NCBI RefSeq assembly: GCF_036924645.1
Contig: NZ_JAZHRX010000001.1
Location: 5,235,501 to 5,299,500 of the forward strand
DNA from: Bradyrhizobium sp. AZCC 2176
Lineage (GTDB): Bacteria > Pseudomonadota > Alphaproteobacteria > Rhizobiales > Xanthobacteraceae
Direction of reading: 5' to 3'
Length of the DNA stretch: 64,000 nt
Shown here: positions 17,413 through 24,885 of the stretch, piece after piece
Position numbering within the stretch: the first letter of the stretch is position 1
Layout of the letters: the number at the start of each line of letters is the position of its first letter
Made by a program: the position numbers and the translations under genes
The notes under the pieces: model-generated
Databases searched by the model: none
The model's input: only the letters and a program-made list of their open reading frames with translations
Told to the model about the DNA's origin: nothing

Positions 17413-18513
17413 TCACGAGCGTTCCGGTCTGCCGATCCGGATCGAGACGCGCCGCTGCCCCCAGTTGCCCGGGTGCGCCTCGAACAAGCCAGGGATTGCG
17501 GTGGAGCAAATGCCGCAGCGGCCGTTCGCTGTGAGCCGCCAAGTGGTGATGTCATACCAATCTCGGCCGATGATCCGCTCACTGCAGCCCGGGCAGTACG
17601 TGCTTTGGCCCCTCTCGTCATGGACATTGCCGGTGTAGACGAAATGCAGCCCGACGTTGCGGGCGATATCGCGAGCCGCCGTCAGCGCGAAGGCCGGCGT
17701 ACGGGGCAGATCCAGCATCTTGTAGTCAGGGTGGAAGGCGGTGAAATGCAAGGGCACGTCAGGTCCTAGCCTTGTCATCACCCATTCGCTCAGCTTTTTC
17801 ACCTCCTCTGGGCTGTCATTGTGACCCGGGATCAGCAGCGTTGTGATTTCGAACCAGACCTTCGTCTTGTTCTTCAGATACTCGAGCGTCTCGATGACGG
17901 CGCCGAGACGCCCCGTGCACATCCGCTTGTAGAACGCCTCGGTGAACGCCTTGAGGTCGACATTGGCGGCGTCCATGAAGGTGTAAAGCTCCTCCCGCGC
18001 CGCCGCGTCAATGTAGCCCGCTGTGACCGCCACGTTCTTGATCCCGCGCCGGCGCGCCACCTTGGCAACATCGACGGCATATTCCAGGAAGATGACGGGG
18101 TCATTGTAGGTGTAGGCGATGGAACGCGAGCCCGTGGCAATCGCAGCCTCGACAATATCTTCCGGCGAGGCTGCGTCCTGAAGCCGGTCAAGTTCTCGCG
18201 CTTTGGAGATGTCCCAGTTCTGGCAGAATTTGCAGGTCAGGTTGCACCCAGCGGTACCGAACGACAACGCGGGAGTTCCGGGCAGATAGTGGTTCAGTGG
18301 CTTCTTCTCTATTGGATCGACACAGAACCCCGAGGAACGGCCGTAGGTCGTGAGCACGATCCGGTCGTCCTGCCGGCCCCGCACGAAGCACAGGCCGCGC
18401 TGGCCTTCGTTAAGCCTGCAATAGCGCGGGCAGACATCGCACTGGATACGCCCGTCTTCGAGCCGGTGCCAGTAGCGGCCAGGAACGCCTTCCAAACGCT
18501 CGGGTTCGGTCAT
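17413..18513 (-). CDS. amrS: AmmeMemoRadiSam-system radical SAM enzyme (AmrS)
   Basis: This 366-residue enzyme binds a 4Fe-4S cluster through CNLTCKFC (residues about 90-97) and uses S-adenosylmethionine. An N-terminal Cys pattern (CDVCPRYCRLNEGQRGLC) and a C-terminal one (YCPGCSERII with CGIC) flank the barrel and are usual for AmrS. Blocks SIAYTYNDPVIFLEY, VDLKAFTEAFYKRMC and LHFTAFHPDYKM fit the family. AmrS usually occurs with AMMECR1 and Memo genes; neither is in this window, so this copy is either solitary or works with distant partners. The reaction is unknown. Confidence 0.87.
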   Translation of the reverse strand: MTEPERLEGVPGRYWHRLEDGRIQCDVCPRYCRLNEGQRGLCFVRGRQDDRIVLTTYGRSSGFCVDPIEKKPLNHYLPGTPALSFGTAGCNLTCKFCQNWDISKARELDRLQDAASPEDIVEAAIATGSRSIAYTYNDPVIFLEYAVDVAKVARRRGIKNVAVTAGYIDAAAREELYTFMDAANVDLKAFTEAFYKRMCTGRLGAVIETLEYLKNKTKVWFEITTLLIPGHNDSPEEVKKLSEWVMTRLGPDVPLHFTAFHPDYKMLDLPRTPAFALTAARDIARNVGLHFVYTGNVHDERGQSTYCPGCSERIIGRDWYDITTWRLTANGRCGICSTAIPGLFEAHPGNWGQRRVSIRIGRPERS

Positions 18514-18731
18514 GGAATTGTGTGGATCGCTGGGCAGGCCTCAGTTTGTTGCCAATGGGCGTGACGGAGAGCTGCCATGATATCTAGCCGGGTCCGCCTA
18601 AGGGCACCAACGCCCGGGGACATCGGCTTATCTTACTCCTGATGGGCGAAGATGGTAAGCCGAACCGTCGACAATCTCGGCCGCTCAGGTCCAAGAGCAC
18701 TCCCCATGCCCAATCCTAAAAGCATCATGCC

Positions 18732-18908
18732 CTAGTCTTCGTCCGGCTCGCGCACGACCGGCGGTTCGTCGGCGCGATTCTCTTCCTCTCCGTCCTCATC
18801 CTCTTCGTCTTCTTCAGGATCTCGGGGCGGCATCGTGGTGCCCATGATCACGAAGGGACTCCAGTCGATCAACCTGATGGAAAATTCCTCGGGGATGTGT
18901 GGGGTCAT
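18732..18908 (-). CDS. Small acidic hypothetical protein
   Basis: A 58-residue frame starts MTPHIPEEFSIRLIDWSPF and ends in a very acidic tail (DPEEDEEDEDGEEENRADEP ... VREPDED). GAGGAG lies seven to eight bases before the ATG, a strong sign that it is translated. The ordered start plus acidic tail suggests a small cytoplasmic protein or a modulator of a basic partner, but I recognise no family. It is upstream of amrS on the same strand, 218 bases away. Confidence 0.6.
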   Translation of the reverse strand: MTPHIPEEFSIRLIDWSPFVIMGTTMPPRDPEEDEEDEDGEEENRADEPPVVREPDED

Positions 18909-19479
18909 GGTGCTGCTCCTCGGGTGTGGGCCCTGGCGGATTTTACCCCCTCTGATGCGGTTTCCGCATGAGGGTTAGCGCCGCGCGGGGCATGCCATCG
19001 GTGGTTCGCCTACGGCGGCTCGTGTTCGTGATGCGAGCTGAGAGGCGGGCATCTCGGTTCCGCCGCCAAAGCCGATGACCTTCATCCTCATGATGGATTG
19101 GAACGAACGTGAAATTTATTTGGAGGGTTAGAGGGCCGCGTGTACAGGACGTGTGCACCGGGAGGTCAAGAAAAATCCATTGATGGCAAATCTGAGCCGA
19201 AGAATCTGAGCCGACGCCTGAGGCGAGATGTGGACATCGGGCCGCGACGCGGACGGATCGGATTGACGAGAGCAGCGTACCCCGCTTGCGACCGACTGAA
19301 CTCACCCGTCGGAAATGGAAAACGGACCGGCCCTTCGTCTTGCCGGTAGGGCAGGGTCTGCTGGCTCCGCGTAAGAGCGAAGAACCGTAACGACGGGGGT
19401 TCGAGTCGCTCCCCCGCTACTCAGTTCTACGATTTTGCACGCTTTTTCTTCGATTTCCTGCGATGACGAGTGCGAGGCT
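18909..19479. other. Gene-poor stretch with a tRNA-like 3' half
   Basis: No supported gene is visible. Near 19,396-19,420 the sequence GGGGGTTCGAGTCGCTCCCC resembles the T-arm of a tRNA, but the stem and loop sizes are wrong and no acceptor, D or anticodon arms can be built around it. I treat it as a remnant or chance. Confidence 0.3.
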
Positions 19480-19940
19480 ACCTATCTCGTCGTCGAAATG
19501 TCCGAAATCATCATCCTTGAAGGTGAGGGCGACGTCACCATCCATGGAATAGAGGCTCTCGAACACGATCAGCTTCGGCTGTTGGGGCTCGGTCCGTAGC
19601 CGGAAGTGAACACGAACGCCGCCTCCTCGCCGTGGAGGTCGGCCAACTCGCGCTCAAGCTCGACCAGTGGATGACTGGTGCCGGCGATGTTTACGCGTGC
19701 CGCCCCGCGCCGGTGCCCATGCGGATCGCGGTTTCGACCATGGCGCCGATCACCTTCGGGTGCTGCCCCATCGCGAGGTAGCCGTTGGAGCACCAAATCA
19801 CGACGCTGCGCGGGCGCGCAGGCGAGTGCCAGATGGCGCGGGGATAGCGCCCGGCGATGCTCAAGATCTGCAAAGACGCGGTAGCGCCGTTCGTCCCGTA
19901 AACGCGAAGGGGCGCGCTGGAAATAGCCGTCGTAGTTCAT
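19480..19940 (-). pseudogene. hemA: Decayed 5-aminolevulinate synthase gene (hemA remnant)
   Basis: Three pieces of ALA synthase can be read in different frames. From 19,940: MNYDGYFQRAPSRLRDERRY. From about 19,873: AGRYPRAIWHSPARPRSVVI, then GQHPKVIGAMVETAIRMGTG. Back in the first frame: NIAGTSHPLVELERELADLH and EEAAFVFTSGY. Next, at 19,590-19,500, comes PKLIVFESLYSMDGDVAL, which belongs about 80 residues further on in the enzyme, so an internal part is deleted. The C-terminal half with the PLP lysine is absent. The enzyme makes the first precursor of heme in alphaproteobacteria, so an intact copy must lie elsewhere. Confidence 0.8.
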
Positions 19941-20002
19941 GACAGCCCTCCGGTTGTGACGGTCTCAGATGTTCGTGCGACGCCCCTGGTCAGGACCCGC
20001 CC

Positions 20003-20641
20003 TCATTGCGTTGTTCGTCCCTGATGACTTGCATTCTCGCGAGACTTTGCCATCGCGCTGCGCACCGCTTCAGCGATGCGCCCGCCTGGCATGTCGGCGC
20101 TAAGACCGCGCACAAATTTGCCATCGGCGTCCATCAGGTAGAGATAGGTACTGTGATCCATGACGTAGTCCTCTGCGCGCGGCCCGCTCCTACGAAGTTC
20201 GAAATAGGCTCCGTACTCTTGGGCAACGGCAGCGATCTGCTGCGGCGTGCCCGTGAGCCCGACGATCCTCAAATCAAATGACTGGGTGTAGTCCCCCATG
20301 ACCGTCGGCGTGTCGCGCCGCGGATCGACTGTGATGAACAACGGTTGGAGCTTGTCGGCGTCGGGGCCGAGCTTCTCGAGCGCGGCGGAAATCTCAAGGA
20401 GCGCCGTCGGGCAGCTATCGGGACACGAAGTGAACCCGAAATAAACCAGAAGCCATTTCCCACGGTAGGTCTGATCCGTGACCGTCGTGCCGTCAGGTGA
20501 GGTGAGTGTGAACGGGCCGCCGATCGTCACCGGCGAGTTGGCTGCGCGTACGAGCGGTTGGCTCAACACCAACGCGGTCGCGACAGCAATGCCGAAAGGG
20601 ATTGCCCGTCCGAGGTCCAAAAATATGGGACGGCGACGCAT
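20003..20641 (-). CDS. SCO1/SenC-family copper chaperone
   Basis: This 212-residue thioredoxin-fold protein helps deliver copper to terminal oxidases. The copper-binding motif CPDSCP follows YFGFTSC, and the third ligand His is in DHSTYLYLMD. An N-terminal hydrophobic segment (IPFGIAVATALVLSQPLVRA) anchors or exports it. The ATG at 20,641 has GGGGAGG seven bases upstream, which rejects the 13-residue extension. It is divergent from the cupredoxin/oxidase block that begins at 20,848, sharing a 206-base promoter region, so it is probably part of the same oxidase-building module. Confidence 0.9.
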   Translation of the reverse strand: MRRRPIFLDLGRAIPFGIAVATALVLSQPLVRAANSPVTIGGPFTLTSPDGTTVTDQTYRGKWLLVYFGFTSCPDSCPTALLEISAALEKLGPDADKLQPLFITVDPRRDTPTVMGDYTQSFDLRIVGLTGTPQQIAAVAQEYGAYFELRRSGPRAEDYVMDHSTYLYLMDADGKFVRGLSADMPGGRIAEAVRSAMAKSRENASHQGRTTQ

Positions 20642-20847
20642 CAAATGCCTCCCCGCGGTGGCGGTGCTTAGCCGCCACAAACCTCCATCTCGTTTCTGCA
20701 GGTGTTTCTTAGACGATTTTTGCCCTCAGGCTTCATAAGCTTTGCTTAAGGTTTCGAAAAGGAGTTCTGATTTTCCTAACCCCTGTAAATGGCGGTTAGC
20801 TCTCGACGAATTTTCCTGCGGACATCAAAGATCAAGAGAGTGCTGTG

Positions 20848-21606
20848 ATGAGTGGCTTAGCCATGAAGTGGCTGATCGGGGTGTCGTCGATGGTCGCGGC
20901 GGTCGCAACGCCGCTCCCGGCGCCAGCCTACGAAGCGGGCCCGGTCGCGGGCGGCGGATCGATCACGGGCAAGGTCGTGTTCAGCGGAACCCCCGGCACC
21001 CGCAAGGTCATTCCGACCAAGGACATCGAGGTGTGTGGCGGTCCTTACGAGGAGACACTCATTCAGGTCGGGCCAGACAAGAGCGTGCAGAACGCCGTCG
21101 TGTATCTGGCCGACATCGCGAAAGGAAAAGCCTGGCCGGCGGACGCCAAGAAGCCGGAAATCAACAACAACAAATGCAAATTCGAACCCAACATTCAGGT
21201 GGTTCGCGTGGGCGGGCTGGACGTCGTCAACAGCGATCCGATGCTGCACAACACGCACGGCTATTACGGCAAGCGCACCGTATTCAACCTCGCTCTCCCC
21301 AACCAGGGTCAGCGAATTCCCGTCGAGTTGCCGCGGCCAGGCGAGGTGCGCATCGATTGTGACGCACATGGCTGGATGGAAGCGTTTATCTATGTCGCCG
21401 ACAATCCCTACTACGCCGTCACTGGCGCCGACGGCAAATTCACCATCCCTGACGTTCCGGCCGGAACCTACAAGCTGGTGGCGTACCAACCCTTCACCGG
21501 CCCGAACGAGCAGACGGTGACCGTAGCGGCGGGGAAGCCGAGCGATCTAAATATCGAACTGAAGAAGGGCGCCTCTTCGGCGCAAGGCGGCTCCGGCGCG
21601 AAGTAA
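20848..21606 (+). CDS. Exported cupredoxin-like protein with a carboxypeptidase-regulatory-like domain
   Basis: The 252-residue protein has a signal peptide (KWLIGVSSMVAAVATPLPAP) and a middle domain with a type-1 copper pattern: DPMLHNTHG and, about 50 residues later, CDAHGWMEAF, which offers His, Cys, His and Met ligands in cupredoxin order. The C-terminal 60 residues (YAVTGADGKFTIPDVPAGTY ... QTVTVAAGKP) form the Ig-like carboxypeptidase-regulatory fold. Such proteins are often labelled methylamine utilization protein. It opens the gene set leading to the cbb3-like oxidase and could be a copper electron carrier for it, which is inference. GTG at 20,845 is an alternative start. Confidence 0.75.
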   Translation: MSGLAMKWLIGVSSMVAAVATPLPAPAYEAGPVAGGGSITGKVVFSGTPGTRKVIPTKDIEVCGGPYEETLIQVGPDKSVQNAVVYLADIAKGKAWPADAKKPEINNNKCKFEPNIQVVRVGGLDVVNSDPMLHNTHGYYGKRTVFNLALPNQGQRIPVELPRPGEVRIDCDAHGWMEAFIYVADNPYYAVTGADGKFTIPDVPAGTYKLVAYQPFTGPNEQTVTVAAGKPSDLNIELKKGASSAQGGSGAK

Positions 21607-21720
21607 CGGGCTTCTGCGGCTCGACCCGAGCCGAAGGAACAAGAAAATCTGGCGACGTGGTGAACAACCGGAGTCGCCTCGCGGAGAGGAGCGACGCCTT
21701 GTAACCAAGGGAGGAAACGC

Positions 21721-22851
21721 ATGTCCGAGCTTGAGCGCGACCGGCGTGAAATAGCTGCGGTGCTCGAACAGCCCGGGGTGCGTCCTGACCCCTCGCTGCG
21801 GATTACCCGACGCACGTTCGTGCACAGATCATGTCTGGTCGGGGCGGCGACCGTAGCCGAGACCTTCGCTTGGTGGCCGCTGCTCAACACACTCGACGTA
21901 GCTTATGCGGCCGAGGCGCCATTCAAGTTCGCCTGGATATCCGACACCCATCTCTATCCAAAGTCCCTCAATACGCGCTTCGTCGAGAAGACGGTGCGTG
22001 CCGCCAAGGAGGTGCAGGCGATGAGTCCGCCGGCCGACTTCCTGATTTTCGGCGGCGACCTGGCCCAACTTGGCAAGGTCGAAGAACTTGAGCTCGGTGT
22101 GGAGATCTTGAAAGAAATCAACATCCGCAGGGTCTACATTCCGGGCGAGCACGATTGGTACCTCGACATGGGTAAGAAGTGGGGCGAACTGTTCGGTCAG
22201 CCCAACTGGACATTCGACCACAAGGGCGTGCGCTTTGTCGGGCTCGACACCGTCAGTCGCGGTCCGGACTATTGGACGGCGAAGAAGATGAGTCCCGAGG
22301 AGCGCATGGGTCACATGGCCACGCTCGACGGCACCGTCGCTGGCCCGTGGGCGGGTGTCGGCCGCGATCAGCTCGACTGGCTGCAGAAGACGCTTGCCAA
22401 TTGGGATCGGAACCGGCCGGTCGTCATCTTCAGCCACAATCCGCTCTACGAATACTATCCGCCGTGGAACTTCTGGGTGCGCGACTGGCGCGAGGTGAAC
22501 GAGGTGCTCAAACCCTACACCAAAGTGACCAACATCCACGGTCACACGCATCAGGTGCTCTACAACGAGATCGGCACCATGCGCTCGATCGGCATGCTGG
22601 CAACCTCATGGCCTTGGCCTTACGCGCCGGAAGGGGTGCCGAAGCTTACAAAGCCGATGATCCGGGTCGACCCCGGTGATCACTTTGACGGGGTCGGTTG
22701 GGCCAAGATCGACGTCAGCGCGCAGGACAAAATCGACGCCGAATACGTAATGTGGCGCAAGCAGGTGTACGCGCAGTCTCCAGATGACTATGCGAAGAGC
22801 ATTCCCGAGGTTTTGCGGCCCCGGGTCGCTGACAGTATGTGGCCATATTAG
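21721..22851 (+). CDS. Tat-exported calcineurin-like metallophosphoesterase
   Basis: The 376-residue protein carries a Tat signal late in a long N-terminus (TRRTFVHRSCLVGAATVAET at residues 29-48). The phosphoesterase motifs follow: SDTH near 75, FGGDLAQ near 110, PGEHDWY near 142, FSHNPLYE near 238 and HGHTHQ near 274. The third motif is normally GNHD; here Asn, a metal and phosphate contact, is replaced by Glu. The ribosome site is AAGGGAGGAAACGC before the ATG. It is followed after 11 bases by a cytochrome gene, so it is part of the oxidase operon. The substrate is unknown; it is not SoxB, which has another motif set. Confidence 0.8.
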   Translation: MSELERDRREIAAVLEQPGVRPDPSLRITRRTFVHRSCLVGAATVAETFAWWPLLNTLDVAYAAEAPFKFAWISDTHLYPKSLNTRFVEKTVRAAKEVQAMSPPADFLIFGGDLAQLGKVEELELGVEILKEINIRRVYIPGEHDWYLDMGKKWGELFGQPNWTFDHKGVRFVGLDTVSRGPDYWTAKKMSPEERMGHMATLDGTVAGPWAGVGRDQLDWLQKTLANWDRNRPVVIFSHNPLYEYYPPWNFWVRDWREVNEVLKPYTKVTNIHGHTHQVLYNEIGTMRSIGMLATSWPWPYAPEGVPKLTKPMIRVDPGDHFDGVGWAKIDVSAQDKIDAEYVMWRKQVYAQSPDDYAKSIPEVLRPRVADSMWPY

Positions 22852-22862
22852 GAGGAATGGGC

Positions 22863-23318
22863 ATGACCGCGTCGATAACATGCCGTTTCATTCTGTTCCG
22901 CGCTGCCCCGGCGGTAGCGCTTGCCGTCCTGATCGGCCCTGCGGGTGCGCACAAGGATCCGGTGACGCCGCAACTGCTGAACTCCTACCAAGCAGTGTTC
23001 ATGGAGCAGGTCCGCAAAGGCGACCTGCTGTTCCATGGCGATGCCGCAACCGAGGAGGCGATGGGGGTCGTGTTGTCTAAGACGGGAATGGCCTGTGCCA
23101 TGTGCCATCCCATGACGGCCGATACCCACCCCGCCACGTTCCCGAAGTTCCAGGCGCAGATGGCCAAGTTCGCGACGCTGCGCGACATGATCAATTGGTG
23201 CATCGAGAAGCCCAACCAGGGAGAAAAGATCGCCGATGACTCGGACGCGATGAAGGCGCTGGAAGCGTACATCTATTGGTCGCAGAGTGGCTCGGTGTTG
23301 AATCCGGGGAAGTTCTGA
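22863..23318 (+). CDS. Mono-heme c-type cytochrome of SoxA/TsdA-like type
   Basis: This 151-residue exported cytochrome has a signal region (APAVALAVLIGPAGA) and one heme site CAMCH. After the heme comes a block (FATLRDMINWCIEKPNQGEK ... MKALEAYIYWSQSG) that resembles the end of SoxA and thiosulfate dehydrogenase cytochromes. In those enzymes a Cys ligates the active-site heme, and here NWCIEKP supplies a Cys in a comparable place. A perfect AGGAGG seven bases before the ATG at 22,863 fixes the start, and it overlaps the stop of the phosphoesterase gene. A link to sulfur oxidation is plausible given fccAB and soxYZ downstream, but unproven. Confidence 0.7.
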   Translation: MTASITCRFILFRAAPAVALAVLIGPAGAHKDPVTPQLLNSYQAVFMEQVRKGDLLFHGDAATEEAMGVVLSKTGMACAMCHPMTADTHPATFPKFQAQMAKFATLRDMINWCIEKPNQGEKIADDSDAMKALEAYIYWSQSGSVLNPGKF

Positions 23319-23427
23319 TTTCGATGCTGCGAAGCGAAGGCTTCTAGCGCGGGTCATTGCTGTCGAAGGTGCGTTGAGCTGAGAACAGGAGAGAACGCAT
23401 CAACAGACAAGCAAGGGGGAATGCTCC

Positions 23428-24885
23428 ATGGCGGAAGTGTTTCCGGCAGAGAGACTGCGCGGCAGGTTCACCGGCATCAACCTGGATGATCTGGTCGATT
23501 GGCGCGTGGTCCGAACTTGGCTTTATTGGGGCATGTTCTGGCTCCTCGTCATGCCATCGGTCGGCGTGGCGATCTCGGGTCTCTTCAACTATCCAGATTA
23601 TCTTGGGACCAATAATCTGGGGCTGACCTTTGGCCGGCTGCGGCCGGTTCATGTCAACGGCGTCATCTTCGGCGCCTTTTCCGCCCTCTTCATCGGCGAA
23701 TGTCACTATCTGGTCCCGCGCCTCTGCGGCGTGCGGGTACCATGGGCACAATGGGGCGTACCGCTAGCATGGCTTTATAACATCAGCTTGGCGGCGGGGC
23801 TCATCTCGCTGCCTTTTGCGCAGAACCATGGCCTGGAGGCAGGCGAGCTCCCGCTCTTCGCCGAGATTCCCATCTTCATCGTCATCGCGGCGACGACGGC
23901 ACAGTTCCTTCTCACCATCGCGCAACGGCTCGAGGCGCCGCTCTATGTGGCGCTCTGGTATCTCATTGGGGCCTTCGTATGGACGACGATGAATCTCCTG
24001 CTGGGCAGCTTTATCCTCCCCTACACAATTTCGGGCATTAACAGCGCCGCGTTCCACGGCCTCTACATCCACTACATCGTCGGACTATGGCTCACGCCCG
24101 CAGGCTACGTGCTCATCTACTATTTCCTACCGGTCAGTGTGCGCAATCCACTTTACGCACACCAGCTGTCGCTGGTGGGCTTCTGGTCGCTCGCGCTGTT
24201 CTATCCCTTCGTTGGCATCCACCATTATCTGTATAGCCCGATCGCCGATTGGACCGAGACTCTCGCGATCATTACCTCCATGTTGCTGATTATCCCCGTG
24301 TGGACGGTGCTGGTGAACTTCTTCGGTACCGTGAAAGGGCGTTGGGATAGTTTTGGGAAGAATCTCCCCGCGAAGTTCCTGATCATGGGCTCGCTGATGT
24401 ACCTGGCCGGTTGCTTCCAGGGTTCGACTGAGGCGTTGCGCTCGATCCAGCAGCCCACCCATTTCACCGACTTTGTCATCTCGCACTCGCACCTCACCGT
24501 TTTCGGCACGTTCGTGGTCTGGGCGATGGGCGGCCTGATTTACGTGTGGCCGCGCGCGTTCAAACGCGAGCTTTGGTCGTGGACGCTTGGCAACTGGTCG
24601 TTTTGGCTGATCACCGTCGGTATTTCCACCATGGGTCTGGTGCTGACTGCCGGCGGACTGCAGCAAGGCTTCGAATGGATGAATGGCACCGAGTGGGTCG
24701 ACACGGTAGTCCGGATGAAAGCCTATTGGCTGGTGCGTACCCTCAGCGGCATCACGATGGACATCGGGATGTCCCTGCTCGTCTTCAATCTCATGATGAC
24801 CGCGCTTAGTCGTCCGGCCGAGGGGAGAGAGCCCGTTCCAATCCCAGGTGCTGCCCCAGTTCCCGCCGGAGGGCCAGCTGAATGA
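23428..24885 (+). CDS. ccoN: cbb3-type cytochrome c oxidase subunit I (CcoN-like)
   Basis: The 485-residue catalytic subunit has about twelve membrane helices. The expected residues are present: a heme-b His in RPVHVNGVIFGAF, a copper His in YIHYIVGLW, the Tyr that cross-links to it in LALFYPFVG, the following His pair in IHHYLYSP, and the two heme ligands in SHSHLTVFG. The sequence is clearly a diverged relative of standard CcoN: YAHQLSLVGFW replaces YSYRLSIVHFW. AAGGGGG lies upstream of the ATG. The stop overlaps the next gene by four bases. It should reduce oxygen to water and pump protons; some relatives reduce nitric oxide, but the Tyr and copper ligands favour oxidase. Confidence 0.9.
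   Translation: MAEVFPAERLRGRFTGINLDDLVDWRVVRTWLYWGMFWLLVMPSVGVAISGLFNYPDYLGTNNLGLTFGRLRPVHVNGVIFGAFSALFIGECHYLVPRLCGVRVPWAQWGVPLAWLYNISLAAGLISLPFAQNHGLEAGELPLFAEIPIFIVIAATTAQFLLTIAQRLEAPLYVALWYLIGAFVWTTMNLLLGSFILPYTISGINSAAFHGLYIHYIVGLWLTPAGYVLIYYFLPVSVRNPLYAHQLSLVGFWSLALFYPFVGIHHYLYSPIADWTETLAIITSMLLIIPVWTVLVNFFGTVKGRWDSFGKNLPAKFLIMGSLMYLAGCFQGSTEALRSIQQPTHFTDFVISHSHLTVFGTFVVWAMGGLIYVWPRAFKRELWSWTLGNWSFWLITVGISTMGLVLTAGGLQQGFEWMNGTEWVDTVVRMKAYWLVRTLSGITMDIGMSLLVFNLMMTALSRPAEGREPVPIPGAAPVPAGGPAE

Noticed and set aside
19350..19430. tRNA-like T-arm
   Set aside because: Stem and loop sizes are wrong and no other arms can be formed.
21721..22851. Phosphoesterase considered as SoxB
   Set aside because: SoxB has a two-domain 5'-nucleotidase layout of about 560 residues with other motifs; this is a 376-residue single-domain protein.
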